Shown: one piece after another, positions 33,918 through 42,773 of the stretch
Layout of the letters: each line of letters opens with the position of its first letter
Numbering within the stretch: the stretch's first letter is position 1
Assembly: GCF_030548295.1 (NCBI RefSeq)
Contig: NZ_JAUOSB010000008.1
Location: forward strand, 90,842 to 154,841
Length of the DNA: 64,000 nt
Direction: 5' to 3'
From: Wenyingzhuangia sp. 2_MG-2023
GTDB lineage: Bacteria > Bacteroidota > Bacteroidia > Flavobacteriales > Flavobacteriaceae
Translations under genes and position numbers: made by a program
The notes under the pieces: generated by a model
The model's input: the letters and a program-made list of their open reading frames with translations, nothing else
Database searches by the model: none
What the model was told of the DNA's origin: nothing

Positions 33918-36127
33918 TATTTTTTTCTTTTAGCAGCTACAACCAATTCAATTTTGTCTAAGGTAGTGTTAGTGGTAAACAATCCGTAATTGATGGTAAC
34001 TTTTTTCTTGTCTATTTTTTCTATTGTTCCACAAGCCCTACCATCAATCAGTCTTACTTTGTCGTCTATCTTAAAAACATAATTTGCTTTTTTCTCAATA
34101 GCAATTTGTTCTTCTTTTTGTTTTTCTTTTCGTACCTCAACAACTTTGGTTAACACCTCTGCTTCTGTCTTTTTCAATACTTTTTCAGCAGCTATTTTTT
34201 TCTGTTGCTCTTGTATTTTCTGAGGTTTTGTTTTTCTTATTTTTGGATGTGCTTCGTTGTATTTTGTTTTTTCAATCAACACCCATTTGTCCAATTCAAA
34301 TCTAAATTCTTTTTTATTATTTGTCTGAAAGTATTTGTTTAGCAACTCATTAAACCTTCTTCCAACATGCAATGCTTTTTGATTGGTGTCATACAAAGTC
34401 TGAAAGCTTTCTAGTTTTTCTTGAATTTTTCCTTCCTTTTCGGCAAGCATATCTGCATGTTCTTTGGCTTTGGAACTTTGTTGCTCCATATCTAACGTAT
34501 TTCGTTGCAGATTAGTACGTTCTTGTTGCAATTTAGAGATGGTTTTATCAAAGCGTATTTTGGAATGGTCTATCTTCTTTTTTGCTCTGTTGATCAAACT
34601 AAAAGGAATTCCGTTTTTTTGAGCTACTTCAAACGTAAAAGAACTACCTGGTTGACCGATTAACAATGTAAATAGAGGTTCTAGTGTTTTGCTATCAAAA
34701 GCCATATTTGCATTGGATACATTTTCCAATTCATCTGCCAAAATCTTCAGATTGGTATAATGTGTTGTGATGACACCAAAAGCACCACGTTCGTAAAATT
34801 CTTCTAAAAAGATCTCTGCCAAAGCACCACCAAGTTCAGGGTCAGAACCTGTTCCAAATTCATCAATTAGAAACAAGGTGTTGTTGGTGCATTTTCTTAA
34901 AAAACCACGCATGTTTTTCAGTCGATAACTGTACGTACTCAACTGATTTTCTATGGATTGATTGTCACCAATGTCTGTTAAAATATGATCAAAAAAGTGA
35001 GTGGTACTGCTTTCGTGAACGGGAATTAAAATTCCACTCTGAATCATTACTTGTAACAATCCAATGGTTTTTAAGGTGATACTTTTTCCTCCCGCATTGG
35101 GTCCTGAAATCACAATAATTTGCTGTTCCTTATTTAGATTTAAGGATTGGGGAACCACAGATTTTTTTAAACTTTTGTTTTTTTCTAATAAAATAGGGTG
35201 ATATGCCTTTACATAATTGATTTCTTGAGTTTTTGAAAAATCAGGTTTGATACCGTTGATTTCTTTTGCGTAAAAAGCTTTGGCTTTTAGAATATCTAAG
35301 GCTGTCAGTAGTTTTAAATAGTCTTCAATTAAAGGAGTAAAAGGTCGAATATCGTGGGTTAAAATTCTTAGAATTCTATCTATTTCTTGTTTTTCTTCTA
35401 ACAACAATTCCTGTAATTGTCGGTGATAATTTAGTGTGTTTTGTGGGGCAATAAATACAATGCTTCCTGTTTTAGAAGTTCCTAAAATACTTCCTTTTAC
35501 TTTTTTTCGGTGAATGGCTTGTACGGCCAATACAGGTTGATTTTCAATAACAGATTCTCTAATATCATCTAAAAAACCAGCTTTGTTGTATTTTGCCAAT
35601 TCTTGGTTAAAAGAACCACTGATTTGACTACGAACTTCTGTTAAATTTTTTCGAATTCGGTTCAACATCTCCGAAGCTTTGTTGTGTACTTCACCATAAT
35701 TGGTGATGATTTTAAAAATAGCTTCTACAATACTTTTGGTAAACTCAATATTCTCTGTTAACAATGATAGTGTAGGGTAGTAGTCTTTAAATTTTCTAAA
35801 ATATAGAATCAGTTCGTTGCTGGTGTTAGAAATGTTGGCAATTTTTAAAAACGCTTCAGGTAAAAGTTTACTGTTTTCAATTTTTAAAAGCTTTGTTTCT
35901 TTTTCGATATCATCAAAATAATGATGAGGAATTCTATTCTCCGCCACTAGTGAACCCAAATATTCATGAACTTGAGCCAGAGCAATTTCTAAGTCGGGTT
36001 TGTTGGCATAGGGAACTAAGGCTAAAACTTGTTCTTTTCCTTTTTCTGAGGTACAGTGTTTAGAGACACTTTCTAATATGGTTGAAAATTCTAAATCTTG
36101 TAATGTCTTATGATGTATTTGGCTCAT
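33917..36127 (-). CDS. mutS2: MutS2-type ATPase lacking the Smr nuclease domain
   Basis: The 736-residue protein lacks the MutS mismatch-binding domain I and has the MutS2 core: Walker A GPNAGGKS at residues 342-349, FLIDEFGTGSDPELGGAL, and a signature segment with TTHYTNLK. A long coiled coil follows (about residues 490-680). The protein ends in a small KOW-like beta segment with KIDDKVRLIDGRACGTIEKI and no C-terminal Smr domain. MutS2 acts in recombination suppression or rescue of collided ribosomes. The loss of Smr suggests no DNA or RNA cleavage by this protein. The start 36127 replaces a longer frame from 36196 that crosses the divergent promoter. Confidence 0.88.
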   Translation of the reverse strand: MSQIHHKTLQDLEFSTILESVSKHCTSEKGKEQVLALVPYANKPDLEIALAQVHEYLGSLVAENRIPHHYFDDIEKETKLLKIENSKLLPEAFLKIANISNTSNELILYFRKFKDYYPTLSLLTENIEFTKSIVEAIFKIITNYGEVHNKASEMLNRIRKNLTEVRSQISGSFNQELAKYNKAGFLDDIRESVIENQPVLAVQAIHRKKVKGSILGTSKTGSIVFIAPQNTLNYHRQLQELLLEEKQEIDRILRILTHDIRPFTPLIEDYLKLLTALDILKAKAFYAKEINGIKPDFSKTQEINYVKAYHPILLEKNKSLKKSVVPQSLNLNKEQQIIVISGPNAGGKSITLKTIGLLQVMIQSGILIPVHESSTTHFFDHILTDIGDNQSIENQLSTYSYRLKNMRGFLRKCTNNTLFLIDEFGTGSDPELGGALAEIFLEEFYERGAFGVITTHYTNLKILADELENVSNANMAFDSKTLEPLFTLLIGQPGSSFTFEVAQKNGIPFSLINRAKKKIDHSKIRFDKTISKLQQERTNLQRNTLDMEQQSSKAKEHADMLAEKEGKIQEKLESFQTLYDTNQKALHVGRRFNELLNKYFQTNNKKEFRFELDKWVLIEKTKYNEAHPKIRKTKPQKIQEQQKKIAAEKVLKKTEAEVLTKVVEVRKEKQKEEQIAIEKKANYVFKIDDKVRLIDGRACGTIEKIDKKKVTINYGLFTTNTTLDKIELVVAAKRKK

Positions 36128-36200
36128 GCTTTTTATTGTGTACTTACGCTGGATATTGTTATTTTGTAAGTGAAACAAAAATACACATTCATTCACAATT

Positions 36201-36914
36201 ATGCAGAACCTAGTCCCAAATGATTGGCAATTGATCTTACAAGATGAATTTGAAAAAGAATATTGGTCCGTTTTGGAACAAAAAGTAGAAGCTTCTTATG
36301 CCAATACGACCTGTTATCCTCATAAAAAAAAGTTGTTTAGTGCTTTTGATTATTGTTCTTTTAAAGAATTGAAAGTAGTGATTTTAGGACAAGATCCGTA
36401 CCATGGTGCTGGACAAGCTCATGGTTTGTGTTTTTCTTATTTGGAAGAAAACAAATTTCCGCCTTCTTTAAAAAATATTTACAAGGAAATAAGTACTGAT
36501 TTAAACGTGCAAATGCCTGTAAATAATGGTGATTTGTCTCCGTGGGCAAAACAAGGAGTATTGTTGTTAAATACTACGTTAACGGTAGAAGAAAGCAAAC
36601 CCAATAGCCATAAAAGTTTTGGGTGGTCTCAGTTTACAGACGAGGTGATTCGTAAAATTTCTGAAAAAAAAGAAAATGTAGTGTTTTTATTATGGGGAGG
36701 TTTTGCACAAAAAAAAGAAAGTTTGATTGATACTAATAAACATTATGTGTTAAAAGCTACGCATCCTTCTCCGTTGGGTGCCAACAAAGGAGGTTGGTTT
36801 GGTTGTCAGCATTTTTCTAAAACCAATGCGTATTTGAAACAAAAGGGAATGAAAGAAATTTATTGGCAAGTGCAAGAAGCAAACCAACAACCTGATTTGT
36901 TTAATTGGCTTTAG
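36201..36914 (+). CDS. ung: Uracil-DNA glycosylase
   Basis: The 237-residue family 1 enzyme has the catalytic water-activating GQDPYHG motif (Asp65), LLLNTTLTV and the HPSPLGA DNA-intercalation loop. It removes uracil from DNA as the first step of base excision repair. It is divergent from mutS2 with 73 bases between starts. Length and motifs are normal. Confidence 0.96.
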   Translation: MQNLVPNDWQLILQDEFEKEYWSVLEQKVEASYANTTCYPHKKKLFSAFDYCSFKELKVVILGQDPYHGAGQAHGLCFSYLEENKFPPSLKNIYKEISTDLNVQMPVNNGDLSPWAKQGVLLLNTTLTVEESKPNSHKSFGWSQFTDEVIRKISEKKENVVFLLWGGFAQKKESLIDTNKHYVLKATHPSPLGANKGGWFGCQHFSKTNAYLKQKGMKEIYWQVQEANQQPDLFNWL

Positions 36915-37062
36915 GGAGACTTTTTTGCCTCTTTTAGAACTAGAGATAAATAATGTTAAAATTTAATAGTTGAGTTTAATCTCAAATTATATCAATCAAA
37001 TTTACTAGATTAAACGGTATTAGAAAGTGTTATTGAACTAAAAGAGTTGGCTACAATTTTAA

Positions 37063-37554
37063 TTAACTTTCTTTATTTTTTTGAGTATTCTTACCTATTA
37101 CAAAAACAGAAACTAAACTAACAACAGTACCTCCAGCAATAATACCTCCTACTGTTGTAGCCCCTATTGAAGCTAAATACGTACCACTCGCGATACCGAC
37201 AATTCCTATAATTAATCCGAAAACTTGACCTAATCCACTTTGCTGAGATTGACTACTGATAACTCTTTTCTCTATAGACATTCTATGTTCTTGTTGTCTT
37301 TCTGCCATTTTCATAATTCTATCAGCTCCTTCAGGAATTACGGAATTATATTGAATTAATGATTCTGAATCAGGTAATGGACCAGAATGAGATTTCTCTT
37401 GAATCATTGTAACTGAAAAACTTCGAAGAATTTCTAATTTTTTCTTTGGATTTACACCTTTAAATACTTCTGGATTAAATTCAGTAAGTTCTTGTTCTAA
37501 CTCCAAAAGTTCATTTGGAGTTTCAGATTTTATAGGACTATTCTGCTTTGCCAA
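37063..37554 (-). CDS. DUF2335 family membrane protein
   Basis: The 163-residue protein has the DUF2335 core, SHSGPLPDSESL, then PEGADRIMKMAERQQEHR, followed by two C-terminal membrane helices (about residues 109-130 and 132-154). The function of the family is unknown to me, and members often occur in variable genome regions. It is seven bases downstream of a 79-residue gene on the same strand, and both are surrounded by about 150-220 bases of gene-free DNA. It sits between conserved housekeeping genes, which suggests an inserted accessory module. Confidence 0.8.
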   Translation of the reverse strand: MAKQNSPIKSETPNELLELEQELTEFNPEVFKGVNPKKKLEILRSFSVTMIQEKSHSGPLPDSESLIQYNSVIPEGADRIMKMAERQQEHRMSIEKRVISSQSQQSGLGQVFGLIIGIVGIASGTYLASIGATTVGGIIAGGTVVSLVSVFVIGKNTQKNKES

Positions 37555-37561
37555 CTCAATT

Positions 37562-37801
37562 CTATTTAGAAGTTAATTCTTTCTTATACTTCTTTTCAAA
37601 TTTCTTTTTGGAAACATTTAAATCTTCACCAACATTTAACCAATCTGAAAATAATGCTTTTAAATCAGCCTCGTTTCCTGTTTTTGAAGAATTATACTCA
37701 AAATAAGAACCCGCAATATTAAGCACTGAACCAAATCCTACTAAGAAATTATTCTTAGGCAAAAGAAAGTCTGTTTTAGATATTTTGTCTTTATTGAACA
37801 T
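37562..37801 (-). CDS. Hypothetical protein upstream of the DUF2335 gene
   Basis: The 79-residue protein has no recognised domain. It has a short hydrophobic stretch (FLVGFGSVLNIAGSYFEY) and a strongly basic C-terminus (KKKFEKKYKKELTSK). A signal peptide is not evident. It is separated from the DUF2335 gene by seven bases and probably forms a two-gene unit with it. Confidence 0.6.
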   Translation of the reverse strand: MFNKDKISKTDFLLPKNNFLVGFGSVLNIAGSYFEYNSSKTGNEADLKALFSDWLNVGEDLNVSKKKFEKKYKKELTSK

Positions 37802-38020
37802 AATGGTTTTTGATATTTAATTTTAAATATACTTAAAAAAAATGATTTTCAAATATTTTGCCAAAGTAATTAAAAATAAACTACAGCTGACACCGTATAT
37901 GAAAAATGGCTAAATCTGTGCCAACTTCAATTTTTATTGTTTGTTAATTAATTTTATTAGTCGGAGAAGTTTGTATTTACTTACACGCTACTTTTCATAT
38001 GTATATTATACCTGTTGGCA
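37802..38020. other. Gene-free AT-rich interval with short inverted words
   Basis: No coding sequence is seen. ATATGAAAA (37897-37905) has its exact inverse at 37992-38000, and TGCCAAC (37919-37925) has its inverse at 38014-38020. The two pairs cross rather than nest, so they do not form one simple hairpin. They may be remnants of an accessory cassette boundary. Confidence 0.3.
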
Positions 38021-38371
38021 TCAACCACCAACTCTTTTTACTTTGTAACCATCTTTGGTTAGTATTTCCATTATTTTATCGCGGTGTTTTCCTTGAATGA
38101 TAATCTCACCGTCTTTGATGCTACCTCCCACACCACATTTATTTTTCAGGAGTTTTCCTAAATTTTTTAAGTCTTCTTCAGTACCTACAAATCCACGAAT
38201 AATGGTTACTGTTTTTCCGCCACGTCCTTTGTTAGAAAATATGGCTTCTAACTGTTGTTTGTTGTTAGGCAGAGTTTCTTGCTCTTCCTCACCATTGTCA
38301 AATTCAAAATCTTTGTTGGTGGAATATGCAAAGGCTCCCAAAGCGGATAAGTCGTTTAATTTCTTTGCCAT
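38021..38371 (-). CDS. SUI1/eIF1-like translation factor
   Basis: The 116-residue protein has the SUI1 fold blocks GRGGKTVTIIRGFVGTEEDL, LGKLLKNKCGVGGSIKDGEI and IQGKHRDKI (the YciH group). Its N-terminus is short and acidic. In bacteria this factor influences start-site choice, but its role is not essential where tested. It lies four bases downstream of the 2OG oxygenase gene. Confidence 0.93.
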   Translation of the reverse strand: MAKKLNDLSALGAFAYSTNKDFEFDNGEEEQETLPNNKQQLEAIFSNKGRGGKTVTIIRGFVGTEEDLKNLGKLLKNKCGVGGSIKDGEIIIQGKHRDKIMEILTKDGYKVKRVGG

Positions 38372-38375
38372 AATT

Positions 38376-39338
38376 TTATGCTTTTATCAATCCTAGTTCT
38401 ATCAATCTTTCTGTTAAATAATCTCCAGCAGTAATGTCCTCAAACTGTTTTGGGTTTTCATCAGACACACAATTATCCAAACAGGTCAAATTCATAGTAG
38501 GAACAGGATGCATAAAAAATGGAATGGAATATCTAGATGTTCCCCATAATTCTTTAGGAGGGTTTACCACTTGGTGGATGGTAGATTTTAACTGATTGTT
38601 GGTCAATCTAGATAGCATATCTCCTACATTGATCATCAATTCATCGTCTTGGGCAATGGCATCTATCCAGTTTCCCTCCAAATTTTGCACTTGCAATCCT
38701 TTTCCTTGTGCCCCCATCAGTAATGTAATTAAATTGATGTCTCCATGTGCAGCAGCTCTAACTGCTCCTTTAGGTTCTGTATGAATAGGAGGGTAGTGTA
38801 TAGGTCTTAAAATACTGTTTCCGTTGTGGATAAATTCGTCAAAATAGATTTCATCAATCTCTAAATACAAAGCCAACGCTCTTAACACATATTTAGCTGT
38901 TTTTTCCAATTGTTGATAAACTTCTTTTCCTACACGATTGAAATTTGGTAATTCTTCTACCAAAATATTTGGAATCAATACTTTTTTTAAGATTTCTGAA
39001 AGTTCTTCATAATTGTCTACATATTGACCAAAATGCCAGAATTCCTTTAGATCTCCTTCTTTTTTTCCTTTGGCACTTTCTTTTCCAAAAGAAGTATATC
39101 CTCGTTGTCCACCTATTCCTTCTACTTCATATTTGCTTTTAATTTCTTGTGGCAAATTGAAAAAGTTTTGAATTTCTTGGTACAATTCAGTAACCAAAGC
39201 ATCTGATAAAAAATGCCCTTTTAAGGCTACAAATCCTATAGTACTAAACGCAGTTCCAATTTGATTGACAAATTGTTCTTTTTGTTCTGCTTTGTTGGAT
39301 AAAAAAAGTTGTAAATCTACGGAAGGAATTTTTTGCAT
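38376..39338 (-). CDS. Isopenicillin N synthase-like 2-oxoglutarate/Fe(II) oxygenase
   Basis: The 320-residue protein has the facial triad His198, Asp200 (AAHGDINLITLL) and His255 (STIHQVVNP), with an Arg269-x-Ser motif for 2-oxoglutarate binding. This is the plant-type DIOX_N plus 2OG-FeII_Oxy arrangement. No biosynthetic cluster surrounds it, so its substrate is unknown; ACC-oxidase-like and flavone-like names in databases would not be reliable. It ends four bases before the SUI1 gene. Confidence 0.9.
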   Translation of the reverse strand: MQKIPSVDLQLFLSNKAEQKEQFVNQIGTAFSTIGFVALKGHFLSDALVTELYQEIQNFFNLPQEIKSKYEVEGIGGQRGYTSFGKESAKGKKEGDLKEFWHFGQYVDNYEELSEILKKVLIPNILVEELPNFNRVGKEVYQQLEKTAKYVLRALALYLEIDEIYFDEFIHNGNSILRPIHYPPIHTEPKGAVRAAAHGDINLITLLMGAQGKGLQVQNLEGNWIDAIAQDDELMINVGDMLSRLTNNQLKSTIHQVVNPPKELWGTSRYSIPFFMHPVPTMNLTCLDNCVSDENPKQFEDITAGDYLTERLIELGLIKA

Positions 39339-39340
39339 GG

Positions 39341-40102
39341 TTATTTTTTATAAAGAGGAATTCTATAAGTAATTGTATAATTAATATTGGCACCTGATCC
39401 ATTTTTGCTGATGCCTCCAAATCCTGGACTGTATGTGTTTCCAAAGTTTGAAGGTTCTTTTGTTGTGATAAGTTTGTTAAGACTTGCCATAAAACCAAAA
39501 TAAATATTTTTAAAAACCTCTACTTTGATTCCCGCAACAAATTCAAACCAATGTGCATTCAAACCATCATACGTAACAGGAGTGTTTACTTCTTTCTCAT
39601 CAAAGAAATTTCCTTCCTGAAATATCGTATAATTGTTTAGTGTGTTTGTAAAAGTACTAAAACCATATCTAGCACCAAGATACAATTCATTATCCATGTC
39701 TAACCAGTTGGTATACAGGTTGTAATTTATTCCTAATTTTAGATAGGAACCGTCTACGGAATGATTGAATTCGTCTTCTTGAATGGTTTTGTCTGTATAT
39801 CCCATTTCTCCAGCAATGAACAAATTGGTTTTTATTCTGTAATCCGCAGCAATTTCAAATCCACTAAAATGATCTTTGGTAAAGCTATAGATAGGCTTAA
39901 TAATGTCCAAACCAATTCTTAGTCCATACGTTTTAGGATTGTAGAATGGATTGATACTGTCTTTGATAGTTTCGACAGCTTTTGTAATTTCTGCTTTATT
40001 TTCAATATCTTTTATAGGTTGATTTTCTATCTCTTTTTGTGCATAAAGAGAATGTTGAATAGAGAGTGTTAAACAAAGAATACTAATGAAATATTTTAAC
40101 AT
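39341..40102 (-). CDS. DUF6048 family outer-membrane beta-barrel protein
   Basis: The 253-residue protein has a signal peptide (MLKYFISILCLTLSIQHSLYAQ) and eight or so aromatic-alternating strands such as GLRIGLDIIKPI and WFEFVAGIKVEVFKNIYFGF, and ends in a strand with YTITYRIPLYKK. It matches the DUF6048 barrel that follows DUF6452 in Flavobacteriaceae. Its start overlaps the upstream gene by 20 bases. The longer frame from 40234 would have no signal peptide and lie within the upstream gene. Confidence 0.8.
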   Translation of the reverse strand: MLKYFISILCLTLSIQHSLYAQKEIENQPIKDIENKAEITKAVETIKDSINPFYNPKTYGLRIGLDIIKPIYSFTKDHFSGFEIAADYRIKTNLFIAGEMGYTDKTIQEDEFNHSVDGSYLKLGINYNLYTNWLDMDNELYLGARYGFSTFTNTLNNYTIFQEGNFFDEKEVNTPVTYDGLNAHWFEFVAGIKVEVFKNIYFGFMASLNKLITTKEPSNFGNTYSPGFGGISKNGSGANINYTITYRIPLYKK

Positions 40103-40562
40103 GGGCTTCAGTTTCGTTAGTAATTTCGGTTGATAATTGTTCGCTTTTAGAAAGCCATTCACTATTAGTGGTATTTGTAAATGTAACATCGTGAAAAATA
40201 CTTTTAAACCCACAGGCTTTTGATACGTATACATCTTCTGTTGAATATGTAATAGAAATTTCTTCTTGACTACCTACACTATCTAAAATAGCAAAATGAT
40301 AGTCTACAAATGTATTTTGCGTGTCCAAAGGAAGTGAAAGGGAGTCTATAGAGGTTCCAACATAATCTGGTAAGGCTACTGAATCTGTTCCGCTTCCAAT
40401 CCATACAATTAAATTAAGAGCTTTGGTATTTTCAACGGTGTCTTTGTCGTAAAAACGGACAGTCAAATTTGGAGTAGTAGGTTCCAAACAAAACTCATCT
40501 TGACAACTGAATAACGTTGCTAAGAAGCCTACAGATAAGATTAGAAAGAATGTTTTTTTCAT
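40083..40562 (-). CDS. DUF6452 family lipoprotein
   Basis: The 159-residue protein has a lipoprotein signal (MKKTFFLILSVGFLATLFSC) with acidic residues after the cysteine, then a beta-sandwich with PNLTVRFYDKD and SITYSTEDVYVSKACGFKSIF. It is the usual upstream partner of the DUF6048 barrel. The function of both is unknown, and they may form an outer-membrane complex. Start 40562 is chosen because the longer frame crosses the terminator of the next gene. Confidence 0.8.
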   Translation of the reverse strand: MKKTFFLILSVGFLATLFSCQDEFCLEPTTPNLTVRFYDKDTVENTKALNLIVWIGSGTDSVALPDYVGTSIDSLSLPLDTQNTFVDYHFAILDSVGSQEEISITYSTEDVYVSKACGFKSIFHDVTFTNTTNSEWLSKSEQLSTEITNETEAHVKIFH

Positions 40563-40620
40563 GGATTCAAAGATAAAATATTTCATTAGAATGTTAACGC
40601 TGACATTGAGAACTTCGTAC

Positions 40621-40655
40621 AAAAAAAGAGAGCTAATTTGCATTAGCTCTCTTTT
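40621..40655 (-). terminator. Terminator after the DEAD-box helicase gene
   Basis: A 13-base-pair perfect stem (40624-40636 with 40643-40655) with a six-base loop is followed on the minus strand by seven T. Confidence 0.85.
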
Positions 40656-40678
40656 GTGTTTTATTGATATAAAAAAGA

Positions 40679-42493
40679 CTAGTCTCTTTTTCGTCCCCAA
40701 GATTTATTTTGAACACGTCCCGAAGCACCACTACGGTTAGAAGAACTGTCTCCATCTCTTCTTCTTCCTTTAAAGTCACCAGATCCAGAATCTCTACGTG
40801 GTCTGTCTCCTCCACGGAAATTTCCACCATCTCTACGTGGTCTTCTGTCACTACGACCTCCACCGCCACCAGTACGACGTTTTTTGGTGATTTCTACATT
40901 TACATTTCTACCCTCAAATTCTGGAGTGTTTGCTAAAAAGGCATCAATAGTCTCTTTTTCAAAGTTTTTATCCAATTCAAAGAAAGAGAATGTATCTAAT
41001 ATTTCAATTTGTCCAATTTCTACGTTGTTGGTAATGTTTTGATCGTTGATCAATCCCATCAAACGAGGAGGTGTTAAATTATCCTTTCTACCAATGTTGA
41101 TAAAGAAACGAGACATGTTTTCGTCATCTCTTCTTCTTCCTCTGTCATCAGTTTCTCTTGCAGGTCTGTTATCGTTAATATCATTTGCTTTAGAATAGTA
41201 TTCTAAGAAAGCATTGAATTCAACAGAAATAAATTTTTGAATCAATTCTTCTCTTGACAATCCATCAAATTGTTCGTAAATATTATCTAAATAACCAGAA
41301 ATTTCTTTGGTATTGATTTCAGTGTTTTTAACTTTTTCAACCAATTTAAACAATTGAATTTCACAAATTTCTTTTCCGCTAGGAACTTCTCTTTTGATGA
41401 ATTTCTTTTGAATTTTACGTTCAATAGGTCTTAATTTCCCAACCTCTCTAGAAGTAACCAATACAATAGAAGTACCTTTGTTACCCGCTCTACCTGTACG
41501 ACCACTACGGTGTGTATAAGCTTCGTTTTGATCTGGTAATTTGTGGTTGATTACATGTGTTAAGTTGTTCACATCTAATCCACGAGCAGCAACATCTGTA
41601 GCTACTAACATTTGAACTGTTTTGTTACGGAATTTTTGCATTACATTGTCACGTTGAGCTTGAGACAAGTCTCCGTGTAATGAATCTGCATTGTATCCAT
41701 CAGCAATTAATTTTTCTGAGACTTCTTGACATTCACGTCTAGTTCTACAGAAAATAATTCCATAAATATCAGGATTTACATCCGCAATACGTTTGATGGC
41801 TGCGTAACGATTTCTTTCTGTTACAACATAATATTCGTTACTAACATCATCAGAACCAGTATTTTTAGTTCCCGCAGAAATTTCTACAGGTTCATGCATG
41901 TAGTTACGTGCAATTGCTTCAACTTCTCTAGGAAAAGTTGCAGAGAATAATAAAGTTTGTTTTGTGTCTGGAGTAGATTCTAAAACAGCATCCAAATCAT
42001 CTTTGAATCCCATGTTTAACATTTCATCAGCTTCGTCTAAAACTAACCATTGTAGGTTTTCTAATTTTAATCTTCTTCTGTTGATTAAATCTACAGTTCT
42101 ACCAGGAGTACCTACTACTATTTGAGCTCCTCTATTCAGTTTTCTAGACTGGTCTTCAATACTTGCACCTCCGTATACGGTAACAACTTTTAAACCTCTA
42201 ATGTTTTTAGAAAACTTTTCAATTTGATCTCCAATTTGAACAGCCAATTCACGAGTTGGCGATAAAATAATCGCTTGTACGTTGTTGTTGTTTACATCAA
42301 TTTGTTGAATGATTGGCAAACTAAAAGCAGCTGTTTTTCCTGTTCCTGTTTGTGCAAAAGCCTTTAAATCATCAGTGGATGAGATTACTTGTGGAATTGC
42401 TTTTTCTTGAATTTCTGACGGAGTTTCATACCCCATCTCTATCAAAGCTGAAAGAATTTCTTCCTTCAACCCTAATTCGCTAAATGTCGACAT
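40679..42493 (-). CDS. DEAD-box ATP-dependent RNA helicase with RG-rich tail
   Basis: The 604-residue protein has the Q motif, Walker A AQTGTGKT (residues 47-54), DEAD (153-156), SAT, ATDVAARGLDV and HRSGRTGRAG. A DbpA-type RNA-binding domain (about 460-540) is followed by a low-complexity tail of RGG, RRD and SGS repeats. This is the CsdA/DeaD type used in ribosome assembly and cold adaptation. Two TAnnTTTG matches lie upstream on the minus strand (42515-42522 and 42556-42563). The start MSTFSELG at 42493 fits the family; a longer frame from 42538 includes one of the promoter elements. Confidence 0.93.
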   Translation of the reverse strand: MSTFSELGLKEEILSALIEMGYETPSEIQEKAIPQVISSTDDLKAFAQTGTGKTAAFSLPIIQQIDVNNNNVQAIILSPTRELAVQIGDQIEKFSKNIRGLKVVTVYGGASIEDQSRKLNRGAQIVVGTPGRTVDLINRRRLKLENLQWLVLDEADEMLNMGFKDDLDAVLESTPDTKQTLLFSATFPREVEAIARNYMHEPVEISAGTKNTGSDDVSNEYYVVTERNRYAAIKRIADVNPDIYGIIFCRTRRECQEVSEKLIADGYNADSLHGDLSQAQRDNVMQKFRNKTVQMLVATDVAARGLDVNNLTHVINHKLPDQNEAYTHRSGRTGRAGNKGTSIVLVTSREVGKLRPIERKIQKKFIKREVPSGKEICEIQLFKLVEKVKNTEINTKEISGYLDNIYEQFDGLSREELIQKFISVEFNAFLEYYSKANDINDNRPARETDDRGRRRDDENMSRFFINIGRKDNLTPPRLMGLINDQNITNNVEIGQIEILDTFSFFELDKNFEKETIDAFLANTPEFEGRNVNVEITKKRRTGGGGGRSDRRPRRDGGNFRGGDRPRRDSGSGDFKGRRRDGDSSSNRSGASGRVQNKSWGRKRD

Positions 42494-42773
42494 ATAAGTT
42501 TGTTTAATGATCCACAAACCTATACGACTAGTTTGCAAATCTGATTATGAAAGTGCAAAGGTAGTCTATTTTATTGAATTGACCTATTTTTAATTAAAAC
42601 CACAGTAAATGATAGGGGGTGGGGTTATTATTTTGAGTATCAGTTATCAAAATGATATAATTGTTTAGTCATTTTTTGTCGTCAATTTTTTAGAATAATC
42701 CATCGGATAAAAATTACGCAAGTATTGGGTTTTATCTCTGATCAATCTGCCTTATTTTAGCAATGCAAATCAA
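42494..42773. promoter_or_regulatory. Divergent promoter region of the helicase and AraC-MGMT genes
   Basis: The 280-base interval holds TAGGTTTG (42522-42515) and TACCTTTG (42563-42556) on the minus strand, both matching TAnnTTTG, and TATTTTAG (42753-42760) on the plus strand before the AraC-MGMT gene. None has a clearly spaced TTG. No coding sequence is seen. Confidence 0.4.

Noticed and set aside
37897..38020. Integron attC-like site beside the DUF2335 module
   Set aside because: The inverted words cross rather than nest, and GTTGGCA and TGCCAAC do not fit the GTTRRRY and RYYYAAC cores.
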